A model generated the notes under the pieces. The model ran no database searches and had not been told where the DNA came from. It saw only the letters and a list, made by a program, of their open reading frames with translations. Below are positions 31,789 through 46,700 of a DNA stretch of 64,000 nt, one piece after another. A program made the position numbers and the translations under genes. Numbering within the stretch: position 1 is the stretch's first letter; each line of letters begins with the position of its first letter. Source of the stretch: DATFJT01 sp965230755 (GTDB taxonomy: Bacteria > Bacteroidota > Bacteroidia > Chitinophagales > Saprospiraceae). The DNA is taken from contig CBDDLT010000011.1 of NCBI GenBank assembly GCA_965230755.1, positions 62,001 through 126,000 of the forward strand. The letters are read 5' to 3'.

Positions 31789-34700
31789 ATGAGAAAGTAT
31801 ACATTATTAACTGCTTTTATTGTAGCAAGTTTTTCAATAATATGTTTAGGTCAAACTGGTACCTATCTTGATGGCGGAGCTCCCTCGCGCATTTCTTATT
31901 CCGGGACCAACTGGTCTTCCTATTGTTTGGAGAGCAACAGCCCTGCAGCTCCTGCTGGAAGACTTTACAACAGAGATACTGGGCCTGATCTATTGAGTAA
32001 TAATATAAGAGCATGTATGAGCGGCCGTTCACCTTATGGCGCAAGTGCTGTACAAGATGCAGTATGGTATTATTCCGACGGTATATCGCCTGCTTCTACA
32101 TCAGATGGATGGGAAATCATTAATAGAGTGGGTAATGGCACCTACAGCCCGCAACCAGCATGGGAATGGACTTCTTCCAGCTCCGGTGAACAGGAATGCA
32201 TGAGTTACAAGTGTAACGATAACGATCCTCCTGTTGCGAAGTGTACCAATGCTGACTTTACCTACAACCAAAATGTTAAGGTCGGTTCGAATGGGAATTA
32301 CACTTTCAATGAGAGATTAATATGTCCGAGCCCTAACACGACTAGTTTTATTAATCTTCCAACCAGCTTTCATAATGGCCCTATTAATGTTAATATTCCA
32401 GAATATGTTTCTTCTGATGGTTATGTTGGTAGAGAAAATGTGACTCAATCTCAAGAACAATGGAGCATACGTTTTTATAAGAACGGTGTATACACAGGAG
32501 TTTCTACCGGATGTACTTCGGATGTTCCGGATAAAGATAGATATGCATGGGTAGTAGGTTCATTAGGGACAATTAATCTGCCAAATGGTGCGGATCAAGT
32601 CAAAATTTATCATTGTCAGTCTACTACCAACTGTGGATCACCAAATTCTGTGATTCCATCTAGTTTTTGTATGACCATAGAAGAAATAGATGATCCTCCA
32701 GTTGCTAAATGTACTAATCCGGATTTTAATTACAATCAAAATGTTACGGTAGGTTCAAATGGAAAGTATACGGGAGACCGATTAATTTGCCCTGGAAACA
32801 TGGATATTTTTGTGAATTTACCTAATAGTTTTCACAGCGGCCCAATAGAAGTTAATATTCCAGAATATGTTTCTTCCGATGGATATCCTGGACGTAGTTC
32901 CGCTAATCAAAGGCAGGAGCAATGGAGATTACAGTTTTATAAAAATGGAAGTTATACTGGCATGCAAACTGGGTGTACCGCAGATGTAGCGGATGATGCA
33001 GATTACGCATGGATAGTTGGTGCGTTAGGATCAGTTACTTTGCCAAACGGAGCTGATCAGGTTAGAATTTTCCACTGTCAACCGTCAAACAATTGTGTTT
33101 CGGCTAACTCCGTAATCCCCTCTAGTTTCTGCATGACCTATACTAATCTTTGTGATGACACTCATTTTGATGCAGGAGAAATTCACGGATTCGATGTTTT
33201 TTGTGATGGAGGTGATCCGCCTGTTTGGACAGGAGACCCAGCTACAGGATGTGTAGGAGGAACGGTTCTTTATCAATGGCAAGAAAAAAATGCAGCGAAT
33301 AACTGGGTATGGACAAATATACCTGGCGCTACAGGACAGAATTATGATCCTCCATTTACTAGTTCTTCTAATTGGTTAAGAAGAGGTGCTAAGTGTGACC
33401 CTTGCGGAACGTGGCAATACAGTAATGTTTCTGATATTCATGTCAACAAGAATTTTACCGATGGTGGCGAAATAGCTGAAGATGAAATTGGATGTAATGC
33501 TTACGATCCTGAGAATATCTATAATGTAGAGCTCCCAAGTGGAGAAACCAATAGTTGTTGTGGTTCACCGCCTTATGGTTCTACGGAATACAGATGGCAA
33601 CAAAGAACAGTTGGTGGTTCATGGTCTACTATAACAGGAGCTACGGGCTCTTCATACGACCCAAGTACCATAACTGAGACCATGCAATACAGAAGATGTG
33701 CAAGGCTCAATCCATGTACGGATTGGGTTTGTTCAAATATTGTAACCAAAGAAGTGGTCTCTGATCAGAATTTTGATCCGGGAGAAATTCATGGTCATTA
33801 TGTGTATTGCGAAGAAGGTGATCCTCCAGCTTGGACAGATCAGGATCCAGCTTCTGGTTGTGACGGTGGCAACATCGTTTACAGATGGGAAAGAAAAAGT
33901 GCTGCTACCAATTGGCAGTGGGAAGTAATTCCAAATTCAAATACCCCTAGTTATAATTTTCCTAATCAAACCGCTTCGGTTTGGGTTCGAAGAGGAGCAA
34001 GATGTAGCCCTTGTAGTACCTGGGAATATACCTCTGTAAGAGATATTCATATTAATAATAACTATACCGATGGTGGAATAATAGCTGAGGATGAATGCAT
34101 TTGTAGCGGAGAAGATCCTTCTCTTATATATAATGTAGAGTTACCTAGTGGTGAATATATCAGTAATTCAGGCGTAGTTACGGAATACAAATGGCAAAAA
34201 AGAACAGTCGGTGGCGTTTGGATGGATATTAATCATAACCAGGAGAGCTACGATCCGGGGCCGATAACAGAGACGACCATTTATAGAAGGTGTGCTCGAT
34301 TATCGGTATGTCCTGATTGGGTTTGTTCGAATGAGGTGACGAAAAAAGTGGATAAAACTAATCCAACACTTACATGTAGCCCTGATAATAAAACTCATGA
34401 ATGTACTGGTCTAGCCGGTAACGAAAGTGTAGCTGATCAGTGGAATGCAGATAATATTCAGAAATTAGAAAATTGTGCTTCCGATGATTGTCATGATGTG
34501 ACGGTTACTAGTAATTATAACTTCCATAACCTCAGTGATTTATGTGGTTATACTGGAAGTTTGACGGTTACCTATCGAATCGAAGACGAGTGTGGTAACT
34601 TTATAACCAGGCAGGCAACATTTACGGTAAAAGATGATACCGATCCAAGCCTTACTTGTAATCCTGACAACAAGGTTCATGAGTGTAACGGATTGACCGG

Positions 34701-37700
34701 TAACGAAAATGCTGCTGATCAATGGAATGCAGATAATATTGCAAAACTAGAAGGATGTTCTTCCGATGTCTGTGGTCATGTCACTGTCACAAGTAACTAC
34801 AACTTCGACAATTTGAGTGATCTTTGTGGGTTTACAGGAAGCTTAACGGTCACTTATAGAATCGAAGATGAATGTGATAATTTCATTACCCGTACGGCTA
34901 CATTTACGATTGAGGATAATACGAATCCGACGGTAACATGTGATACCGATGATAAAATACACGAATGTTCCGGATTGGCTGGAAATGAGAGTGTTGCCGA
35001 TCAGTGGAATGCGGATAATATCCAGAAATTACAAAATTGTTCTTCGGATGATTGTGGAACCGTAACGGTCACCAGTAATTATGATTTCGATGACTTAAGT
35101 GATCTTTGTGGGTATACTGGTACGATGACCGTAACTTACCGGATTGAAGACGAGTGCGGTAACTTCGTAAATCGAACAGCTACTTTTACAGTTGTGGATA
35201 ACAATGGTCCGGAAGTCCTTGTCTGTAAGGATATTACCATTCAGTTGGATGACGAGGGCAATGCTTCCATAACTCCGGATATGGTTCTCGATAACATGAG
35301 CGATCTATGCTCTACATCTCCTTCGCTTGTTAGTGTATTCCCTAATACTTTTGATAGAGCTGACTGTGGAAATACCATTACAGTTGTGCTTACTGTTGAA
35401 GATGAATGTGGAAATACTTCTACTTGTGAAGCAGACATCAAAGTTGAATGTTTTGATCTCGCTTTGAGAAAAACATTGGCTGCAGGCGAAGATGCGATAG
35501 TAGCCCCGGGTGAAGAAGTAACTTTCACCATTGAAGTATTCAACCAAGGTAGTCTTACGGCTTCTAATGTTCAAATTATCGATTATATCCCCTCAGAATT
35601 AAGCTTAAATGATAATGATTGGACACCTGGAGCAGGATCTACAGCCACCTATACCTTTCCGACGTCAATTGCGCCCGGAGCCTCATTAACCGTGGATATT
35701 AGTTTTATAGTTAATTCCCCCTTATTAAATGGTTCTACCATTACAAATCGAAGTGAAATTATTGACGCAGATGCACCTGCCGGATTTCTACCAGATGATG
35801 TAGACTCTGATAGAGATACGAATCCTGGCAATGACAATGAAGTCAATGATGAAATCAATAATGGAGGAGGAGATGAAGATGATGCCGACCTTGAAGAACT
35901 TGAGGTAGAAGTGAATTATGATTTGGCTTTAGTTAAAATTCGATTAGGTCAAGAAATCAGGTCAATTAATGATGTAGTCAGCTACGAAATCACCATCAAA
36001 AATCAAGGTGATGTAGAGTCAAGAGACTATGTTGTTTTAGACGATATTCCTTCGGGAATGACCTATGTAAATTCAAGTGATAACGGCTCGTTCAACGCCG
36101 GTGCTAATCAGGTTACTTGGAATAATTTGCCAAATCTTCTTCCAGGAGAAATGCATACGGTAACCATTGACTTAAGAATTACCGACGCTACTTTCCGGTC
36201 TTATAGAAACTGGGCAGAAATTATTTCTGACGGTTCTTCGGATTTTGGAGTTACGGATGAAGACAGTACTCCAGACACCAATACGGGAAGTGATGATGAG
36301 AAAGATGGTACCGGAGTTGGACCAAATGATGACGTTGATAATCATAACGATATAAATTTGGATAATCCTCCAAATGATGAAGACGACAACGATTTTGAGG
36401 ATGTAAATGTCGATATCAATTATGATTTGGCCATCGAGAAAACCAGAACGAGTGCGGCAATAGCTACTCCGGCAAATCCAGTAGTTACTTATGAAATAGA
36501 AGTTACAAATCAAGGAGATGTAGAGAGTTTTGCCTATCAAGTAACGGATTTGATTCCGGGAGGAATGGAGTTCGTGAGTGCTAGTGATGGTGGTACAGCA
36601 GCTGGAGGATTAGTAACTTGGAATTTGAGTGAGAGTTTACAGCCAGGCGAGAGTAGAACTTTGACATTGAGCTTGGAGATCGTAGACTTCACCTTGAGAA
36701 GCTATACAAACTTCACCCAGATCAGTGACGATAGTGCGGAAGATTATGGTACTGATCCTACTATAGGAGTAGATGAGGTAGACAGCGATAGTACACCAGA
36801 TAATGATGATAGTAGTGACCCTGGACAAGGACCGGGAACAGATAATACTGGAGATGAGGATGATGAGGATAGTGCACCAGTGGATGCCGATGTCAACTAT
36901 GATTTAGCGATCGAGAAGACGAGAACGAGTGCAGCGATAGCTACTCCAGCAAATCCAGTGGTAACGTATGAGATAGAGGTTACCAATCAAGGAGATGTAG
37001 AGAGTTTCGATTATCAGGTGACAGACCTGATCCCAGGTGGAATGGAGTTCGTGAGTGCAAGTGATGGCGGAACGGAAGCTGGCGGCTTGGTGACGTGGAA
37101 CTTGAGTGAGAGTTTACAACCAGGAGAGAGCAGAACTTTGACATTGAGCTTGGAGATCGTAGACTTCACCTTAAGAAGCTATACGAACTTTACTCAGATC
37201 AGCGATGATAGTGCAGAGGATTATGGAATAGATCCAAACACGGGAGTAGATGAGGTGGACAGTGATAGTACACCGGATAATGATGACAGTAGTGATCCTG
37301 GCCAAGGACCGGGTACAGATAATACTGGAGATGAGGATGATGAGGACAGTGCACCGGTAGACTTGGATGTCAACTACGATTTGGCGATCGAGAAGACGCG
37401 AACAAGTGCAGCGATAGCTACTCCGGCAAATCCAGTAGTAACGTATGAGATAGAGGTAACGAACGAAGGAGATGTAGAGAGTTTCGATTATCAGGTAACA
37501 GACCTGATCCCAGGTGGAATGGAGTTCGTGAGTGCAAGTGATGGCGGAACGGAAGCTGGTGGCTTGGTGACTTGGAACTTGAGTGAGAGTTTACAACCAG
37601 GAGAGAGCAGAACCTTGACTTTAAGCTTGGAGATCGTAGACTTCACCTTGAGAAGCTATACAAACTTTACTCAAATCAGTGATGATAGTGCAGAGGATTA

Positions 37701-40700
37701 TGGAATAGATCCGAACACAGGAGTAGATGAGGTGGACAGTGATAGTACACCAGATAATGATGATAGTAGTGATCCTGGCCAAGGACCGGGAACGGATAAT
37801 ACAGGAGATGAGGATGATGAGGATAGTGCACCGGTAGACTTGGATGTCAACTACGATTTGGCGATCAAGAAGACGCGAACAAGTGCAGCGATAGCTACTC
37901 CGGCAAATCCAGTAGTAACGTATGAGATAGAGGTAACGAACGAAGGAGATGTAGAGAGTTTCGATTATCAGGTAACGGACTTGATCCCAGGAGGAATGGA
38001 CTTCGTGAGTGCAAGTGATGGCGGAACGGAAGCTGGCGGCGTGGTGACGTGGAACTTGAGTGAGAGTTTACAGCCAGGAGAGAGCAGAACTTTGACATTG
38101 AGCTTGGAGATAGTAGACTTCACATTAAGAAGCTACACGAACTTTACTCAGATCAGTGATGATAGTGCAGAGGATTATGGAATAGATCCGAACACAGGAG
38201 TAGATGAGGTGGACAGTGATAGTACACCAGATAATGATGATAGTAGTGATCCTGGCCAAGGACCAGGAACAGATAATACTGGAGACGAGGATGATGAGGA
38301 CAGTGCACCGGTAGACTTGGATGTCAACTACGATTTAGCGATCGAGAAGACCCGAACAAGTGCAGCGATAGCCACTCCGGCAAATCCAGTAGTAACGTAT
38401 GAGATAGAAGTTACCAATCAAGGAGATGTAGAGAGTTTCGATTATCAGGTAACGGACTTGATCCCAGGAGGAATGGAGTTCGTGAGTGCAAGTGATGGCG
38501 GAACGGAAGCTGGCGGCTTGGTGACTTGGAACTTGAGTGAGAGTTTACAACCAGGAGAGAGCAGAACCTTGACATTGAGCTTGGAGATAGTAGACTTCAC
38601 CTTGAGAAGCTATACAAACTTTACTCAAATCAGTGATGATAGTGCAGAGGATTATGGAATAGATCCAAACACAGGAGTAGATGAGGTGGACAGTGATAGT
38701 ACACCAGATAATGATGATAGTAGTGATCCTGGACAAGGCCCGGGAACAGATAATACTGGAGATGAGGATGATGAGGATAGTGCACCGGTAGACTTGGATG
38801 TCAACTACGATTTAGCGATCGAGAAGACCCGAACAAGTGCAGCGATAGCTACTCCGGCAAATCCAGTAGTAACGTATGAGATAGAGGTAACGAACGAAGG
38901 AGATGTAGAGAGTTTCGATTATCAGGTAACGGACTTGATCCCAGGAGGAATGGAGTTCGTGAGTGCAAGTGATGGCGGAACGGAAGCTGGCGGCTTGGTG
39001 ACGTGGAACTTGAGTGAGAGTTTACAACCAGGAGAGAGCAGAACCTTGACATTGAGCTTGGAGATAGTAGACTTCACCTTGAGAAGCTATACAAACTTTA
39101 CTCAGATCAGTGATGATAGTGCAGAGGATTATGGAATAGATCCGAATACAGGAGTAGATGAGGTGGACAGTGATAGTACACCAGATAATGATGATAGTAG
39201 TGATCCTGGACAAGGCCCGGGAACAGATAATACAGGAGACGAGGATGATGAGGATAGTGCACCGGTAGACTTGGATGTCAACTACGATTTGGCGATCAAG
39301 AAGACGCGAACAAGTGCAGCGATAGCTACTCCGGCAAATCCAGTAGTTACGTATGAGATAGAGGTAACGAACGAAGGAGATGTAGAGAGTTTCGATTATC
39401 AGGTAACGGACTTGATCCCAGGAGGAATGGAGTTCGTGAGTGCAAGTGATGGCGGAACGGAAGCTGGCGGCTTGGTGACGTGGAACTTGAGTGAGAGTTT
39501 ACAGCCAGGAGAGAGCAGAACTTTGACATTGAGCTTGGAGATAGTAGACTTCACATTAAGAAGCTACACGAACTTTACTCAGATCAGTGATGATAGTGCA
39601 GAGGATTATGGAATAGATCCGAACACAGGAGTAGATGAGGTGGACAGTGATAGTACACCAGATAATGATGATAGTAGTGATCCTGGCCAAGGACCAGGAA
39701 CAGATAATACTGGAGACGAGGATGATGAGGATAGTGCACCGGTAGACTTGGATGTCAACTACGATTTAGCGATCGAGAAGACCCGAACGAGTGCAGCGAT
39801 AGCTACTCCGGCAAATCCAGTAGTAACGTATGAGATAGAGGTAACGAACGAAGGAGATGTAGAGAGTTTCGATTATCAGGTAACGGACTTGATCCCAGGA
39901 GGAATGGAGTTCGTGAGTGCAAGTGATGGCGGAACGGAAGCTGGCGGCGTGGTGACGTGGAACTTGAGTGAGAGTTTACAACCAGGAGAGAGCAGAACCT
40001 TGACATTGAGCTTGGAGATAGTAGACTTCACCTTGAGAAGCTATACAAACTTTACTCAAATCAGTGATGATAGTGCAGAGGATTATGGAATAGATCCGAA
40101 CACAGGAGTAGATGAGGTGGACAGTGATAGTACACCAGATAATGATGATAGTAGTGATCCTGGACAAGGCCCGGGAACAGATAATACAGGAGACGAGGAT
40201 GATGAGGATAGTGCACCGGTAGACTTGGATGTCAACTACGATTTGGCGATCGAGAAGACGCGAACAAGTGCAGCGATAGCTACTCCGGCAAATCCAGTAG
40301 TAACGTATGAGATAGAGGTAACGAACGAAGGAGATGTAGAGAGTTTCGATTATCAGGTAACGGACTTGATCCCAGGTGGAATGGACTTCGTGAGTGCAAG
40401 TGATGGCGGAACGGAAGCTGGCGGCGTGGTGACGTGGAACTTGAGTGAGAGTTTACAACCAGGAGAGAGCAGAACCTTGACTTTAAGCTTGGAGATAGTA
40501 GACTTCACCTTGAGAAGCTATACAAACTTTACTCAAATCAGTGATGATAGTGCAGAGGATTATGGAATAGATCCAAATACAGGAGTAGATGAGGTGGACA
40601 GTGATAGTACACCAGATAATGATGATAGTAGTGATCCTGGCCAAGGACCGGGAACAGATAATACTGGAGATGAGGATGATGAGGACAGTGCACCAGTAGA

Positions 40701-43700
40701 CTTGGATGTCAACTACGATTTAGCGATCGTGAAGACGAGAACAAGTGCAGCGATAGCCACTCCTGCAAATCCAGTGGTTACTTATGAAATAGAGGTAACA
40801 AATGAAGGAGATGTAGAGAGTTTCGATTATCAGGTAACGGACTTGATCCCAGGAGGAATGGACTTCGTGAGTGCAAGTGATGGCGGAACGGAAGCTGGTG
40901 GCTTGGTGACTTGGAACTTGAGTGAGAGTTTACAACCAGGAGAGAGCAGAACCTTGACTTTAAGCTTGGAGATCGTCGACTTCACATTGAGAAGCTATAC
41001 AAACTTTACTCAGATCAGTGATGATAGTGCAGAGGATTATGGAATAGATCCGAACACAGGAGTAGATGAGGTGGACAGTGATAGTACACCGGATAATGAT
41101 GATAGTAGTGATCCTGGCCAAGGACCAGGATCAGATAATACAGGAGACGAGGATGATGAGGACAGTGCACCGGTAGACTTGGATGTCAACTACGATTTGG
41201 CGATCGAGAAGACGCGAACAAGTGCAGCGATAGCTACTCCGGCAAATCCAGTAGTAACGTATGAGATAGAGGTAACGAACGAAGGAGATGTAGAGAGTTT
41301 CGATTATCAGGTAACAGACTTGATCCCAGGAGGAATGGAGTTCGTGAGTGCAAGTGATGGCGGAACGGAAGCTGGTGGCTTGGTGACTTGGAACTTGAGT
41401 GAGAGTTTACAACCGGGCGAGAGTAGAACTTTGACATTGAGCTTGGAGATAGTAGACTTCACCTTGAGAAGCTATACAAACTTTACTCAAATCAGTGATG
41501 ATAGTGCAGAGGATTATGGAATAGATCCGAACACAGGAGTAGATGAGGTGGACAGTGATAGTACACCAGATAATGATGATAGTAGTGATCCTGGACAAGG
41601 ACCAGGTACAGATAATACAGGAGACGAGGATGATGAAGATAGTGCACCAGTAGACTTGGATGTCAACTACGATTTAGCGATTGAAAAGACCAGAACGAGC
41701 GATGCAGTAGCCACTCCAGCAAATCCAGTAGTAACGTATGAAATAGAAGTTACAAATGAAGGAGATGTAGAGAGTTTCGATTATCAGGTGACGGACTTGA
41801 TACCGGGAGGAATGGAGTTCGTGAGTGCAAGTGATGGCGGAACGGAAGCTGGTGGCTTGGTGACTTGGAACTTGAGTGAGAGTTTACAGCCAGGCGAGAG
41901 TAGAACTTTGACATTGAGCTTGGAGATTGTAGACTTCACCTTGAGAAGCTATACGAACTTTACTCAGATCAGTGATGATAGTGCAGAGGATTATGGAATA
42001 GATCCGAACACAGGAGTAGATGAGGTGGACAGTGATAGTACACCGGATAATGATGATAGTAGTGATCCTGGACAAGGACCAGGTACAGATAATACTGGAG
42101 ATGAGGATGATGAGGACAGTGCACCAGTAGACTTAGATGTGGACTATGACCTAGCTCTGATTAAGATATTAGCTGCGGGTCAGTCGGATCCAATTGGACC
42201 GAATGACAATGTAACTTTTGAGATTCTTGTTAAAAATCAAGGAGATGTAGCCAGTTTTGATTTCGAAATTACTGATCAAATTCCAACTGGATTGGCATAT
42301 GTTTCTGATGATGCGGGCGGTTCCCATGTTAATGGAATCGTGACTTGGACGATTGACAACCTAGAGCCAGGAGAAGTAAGGTCTATTAATTTGACCTTGT
42401 CAGTAAGTGATCCAACATTTAGAGCTTACCGAAACTGGGCTGAAATAAGCGATGATAGTGCAGAAGATTATGGAATTGATCCGGGAACTGGAGTTGCAGA
42501 AGTTGATGAAGACAGTACGCCGGATACCGATACTGGATTCGATAATGAGCAGGATGGAACGGATACTCCTGGAGGAGATCCAAATGATATGTATACTGAT
42601 CATGACAACATCGATACAGATGAACCGGTTGGTGATGAAGACGATAATGATTATGAGGATATCAATCTTGATGTCAATTATGATCTAGCCATCTCTAAGA
42701 CCAATATTACAGGTGCAATTGTTACACCGGCAAATCCTTTCGTTGATTACGAAATAACGATAACAAATGAAGGAGACGTCGAGAGTTTCGATTATCAGGT
42801 AACAGATTTGATCCCTGGTGGGATGGATTTCATTAGCGCCAGTGATGGGGGTAGTGAAACCGGAGGAGTTGTAACTTGGAATTTAAGTGAAAGCCTACAG
42901 CCAGGAGCAAGTAGAACGGTTAATTTAAGACTAGAAGTTGTGGATTTCACTTTGAGATCTTACACCAACTTTGTTCAAATCAGTGATGATAGTGCGGAAG
43001 ATTACGGAACCGATCCTGGAACTGGTAATCCTGAGGAAGATAGCGATAGTACGCCAAATAATGATGATAGTAGTGATCCGGATCAAGGACCTGGTACGGA
43101 TAATACTGGAGACGAAGACGACGAAGATAGCGCTCCTGTAGATGTGGATATCAACTACGATTTAAGTATAGTTAAAGAGTTGTCTCAAGGAGAGTCTGGA
43201 ACGGTAACACCAGCAAATCCAGAAGTTTCTTTTGATATAACAATAACGAATGAAGGAGACGTTGAGTCTTTCGAATATAGTGTCGAAGATATTATTCCTG
43301 CTGGAATGGACTTCGTAGGTGCAAGTGATGGAGGAACAGAAGCTGGAGGAATCGTGACATGGACTGACTTACCTAATTTACTGGTGGGCGAGACAAAGAC
43401 TTTAACCTTAGTTTTGACAGTTACAGACTTCACTCAACGCGCATTTTTGAACCACGTTCAAATCAGCGAAGATAGCAGTGAAGACTACGGAATTGATCCA
43501 AATACGGGCAATCCCGAAGAGGATACTGATTCTACTCCGGACAATTATGACGGAAATGACGATGGACCAGGTGTAGATTCACCTCAAGTTGATGAAGACG
43601 ACGATGATAGTCAGTTAGTAGATGGAGAGGTAATTTATGATTTGGCATTGATCAAAAAACTAGGTGAGGATCAGCCATTAAGAGTTTTGGTCGGTGATGA

Positions 43701-46700
43701 GGTAGATTTCCAAATCATTGTAAGAAACGAAGGAGATGTAGAGAGTTTTGATTTCAATGTATTGGATCAGGTTCCATCTGGAATGAGCTATGTTTCAAAT
43801 GACCAAGGTGGAATTTATGACCTTGTTACCAATACAATCAATTGGAATTTCACCAATCTTGATGCGGGAGACGAAATTGTAATCAACCTGAGGTTGAAAG
43901 TGGAAGATCCTTTATTCAGAGATTATAGAAACTGGGTTGAAATAAGTGAGGACAGTAGTGAAGATTACGGAATTGATCCTAATACAGGCAATCCTCAGAC
44001 AGATGTAGACAGTACTCCAGATGATGATACGGGTTCAGATGATGAGCAAGAAGGTACCGGAGTTGGGCCAAACGATGATGTTGAAAATACAAACGTATTT
44101 GGCAATAATCCTGATGATGAAGATGATAACGATTATGAGGATATCGAGCTTCAGGTAATTGACATTAGTTTGATCAAGACGGTAAGCGATCCGGAACCTA
44201 ATGTAGGTGACGTAATAACATTTACAATTGAGGTATTCAATGATGGAGTTGACGAGGCGACGAATGTAGCGGTTGAGGATCAAGTACCAAATGGATACTC
44301 TGGAATTACGAATATAAGTTCAGGAGGAACTGCAGTCGGTTCGACAATCACATGGACAGGATTGAATATAGCAGCAGGTGATTCTCAGATATTGACTTTT
44401 GATGTAGTAGTAGAGAGACCTGGAGATAATGTAGATTATGATAACATTGCGGAAGTAAGTGCTCATGACCAATTCGATCCGGATTCTACGCCAGATAATG
44501 GACCGGATCCAGATGGTGACGGAGACATTGGAACGGAAGATGACAATCCGAATGACGGAAGCGTTGATACGGATGGCGACGATGATGATGCAGACAATGA
44601 GCCTGTAACTCCTCAACTATTGTCTGTTGGATCTACGGTTTTTGTAGATCAAAATAACAATGGACTTCAGGATCCAGGAGAGACTGGGATAGAAGGAGTT
44701 ACCGTTGAAATCTATGCAGTTGGACCTGATGGACAAAAAGGAACAGCGGATGATGTATTAGAAGGTTCAGATGATACTGATATTAATGGAGATTATTTCA
44801 TTGATGAGTTAATTGCTGGAGATTATTATTTGAAAATCAATGATACGGATGACACTTACAATGTAAGTAGTACTGATATAGCCACTACTATCGGTGATAA
44901 TGAAACTGACGAAGATGACAACGGGCAGCAAATGGGCGGCCCAGGTGGAATGGTCATGACAAGTATCATTAATTTATATGGTGGTACGGAACCTGTAGAT
45001 AGTGAGGTTGGACAAGGAGGAGATCAGGATGCAGCTGATGATGACAACGGTGACATGACCATCGACTTTGGTTTTTATCAGTGTCAGGAGATCAGTGGAA
45101 CCTTGTTTGAAGATTTAGACAATGATGGTTGCCAAGAAACAGGAGAGTCTGGTATATCCGGAGAGACTGTAGAGTTGTATGAATGTGATGCATCTGGCGC
45201 TCCTATTACTCTTGCTGCAACGGCTACCACCGATGCTAATGGAGATTATACTTTTGGACCAAATGAACAAGGAGATGCAGAGGTATGTTTGGATCCAGCG
45301 AAAACGTATAAAGTAAGATTTGCTACGAGACCAGATAATACTGAGTTTAGCACGAACTCAGATCCTGGATGTGCATTCGAAGATAGTGATGACGTAGATC
45401 CAACGAATGGAGAAAGTGATTGTGTTACACCTCATGACAGGGATAATGATGGAGATGATCATGTAGATGGAGGAGTATATCCATGTTTGGAGATTGGAGG
45501 AACTTTATTCGAAGATTTGGATAATGACGGATGTCAGGAAACAGGAGAGTCTGGTATAGCAGGAGAGACAGTAGAGCTTTACGAATGTGATGCTGCCGGA
45601 AATGCTGCTTTATTGGTAGGAACAGTAACAACAGATTCGAATGGAGACTACCTATTTGGACCGGATGAGCCGGGAGATGCTGAAGTTTGTGTGGATCCTG
45701 CAAAGACGTATAAAGTAAGATTTGCAACGAGACCAGATAATACGGAATTCAGTACGAATTCAGATCCTGGATGTGCATTCGAAGATAGTGATGATATCGA
45801 TCCAACAACAGGTGAGAGTGAGTGTATCGATCCTAAGGAGCCGGAAGCACCTCATGTAGATGGAGGAGTATATCCATGTTTGGAGATCGGAGGAACCTTA
45901 TTCGAAGATTTGGATAATGACGGATGTCAGGAAACAGGAGAATCAGGTATAGCTGGAGAGACAGTAGAGCTTTACGAATGTGATGCTGCCGGTAATGCTG
46001 CATTATTGGTAGGAACAGTAACAACAGATTCGAATGGAGACTACGTATTTGGACCAGATGAGTCTGGAGATGCGGAAGTTTGTATCGATCCTGCAAAGAC
46101 GTATAAAGTAAGATTTGCGACGAGACCAGATAATACGGAATTCAGTACGAATTCAGATCCTGGTTGTGCATTCGAAGACAGTGATGATATCGATCCAACA
46201 ACAGGTGAGAGCGAGTGTATCGATCCTAAGGAGCCGGAAGCACCTCATGTAGATGGAGGAGTGTATCCTTGTGAGGAGATCAGTGGAACCTTATTCGAAG
46301 ATTTAGATAATGACGGATGTCAGGAAACAGGAGAATCAGGTATAGCGGGAGAAACGGTCGAATTATACGAATGTGATGCGGCAGGTAATAGTGTTTCTTT
46401 AGCTGCTACAACAACGACTGATTCGAATGGAGATTACACTTTTGGTCCCGATGAATCTGGAGACGCAGAGATATGTCTTGATCCTGCAAAAACTTATAGA
46501 GTAAGGTTTGCATCCAGACCAGATAATACAGAGTTTAGTACGAATTCAGATCCTGGTTGTGCCGATGAGGACAGTGATGATGTAGATCCTACTACTGGTG
46601 AAAGTGATTGTGTTACACCTCATGATAGAGATAATGATGGTGATGATCACGTAGACGCAGGTGTTTATCCATGTAAGGAGATCAGTGGAACATTGTTCGA

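Noticed and set aside
3120..42688. Short + strand open frames at 3120-3428, 8289-8510, 8754-8990, 26559-26741 and 42452-42688
   Set aside because: All lie within larger genes in another frame and encode Met/Ile/Asp-codon artefacts.
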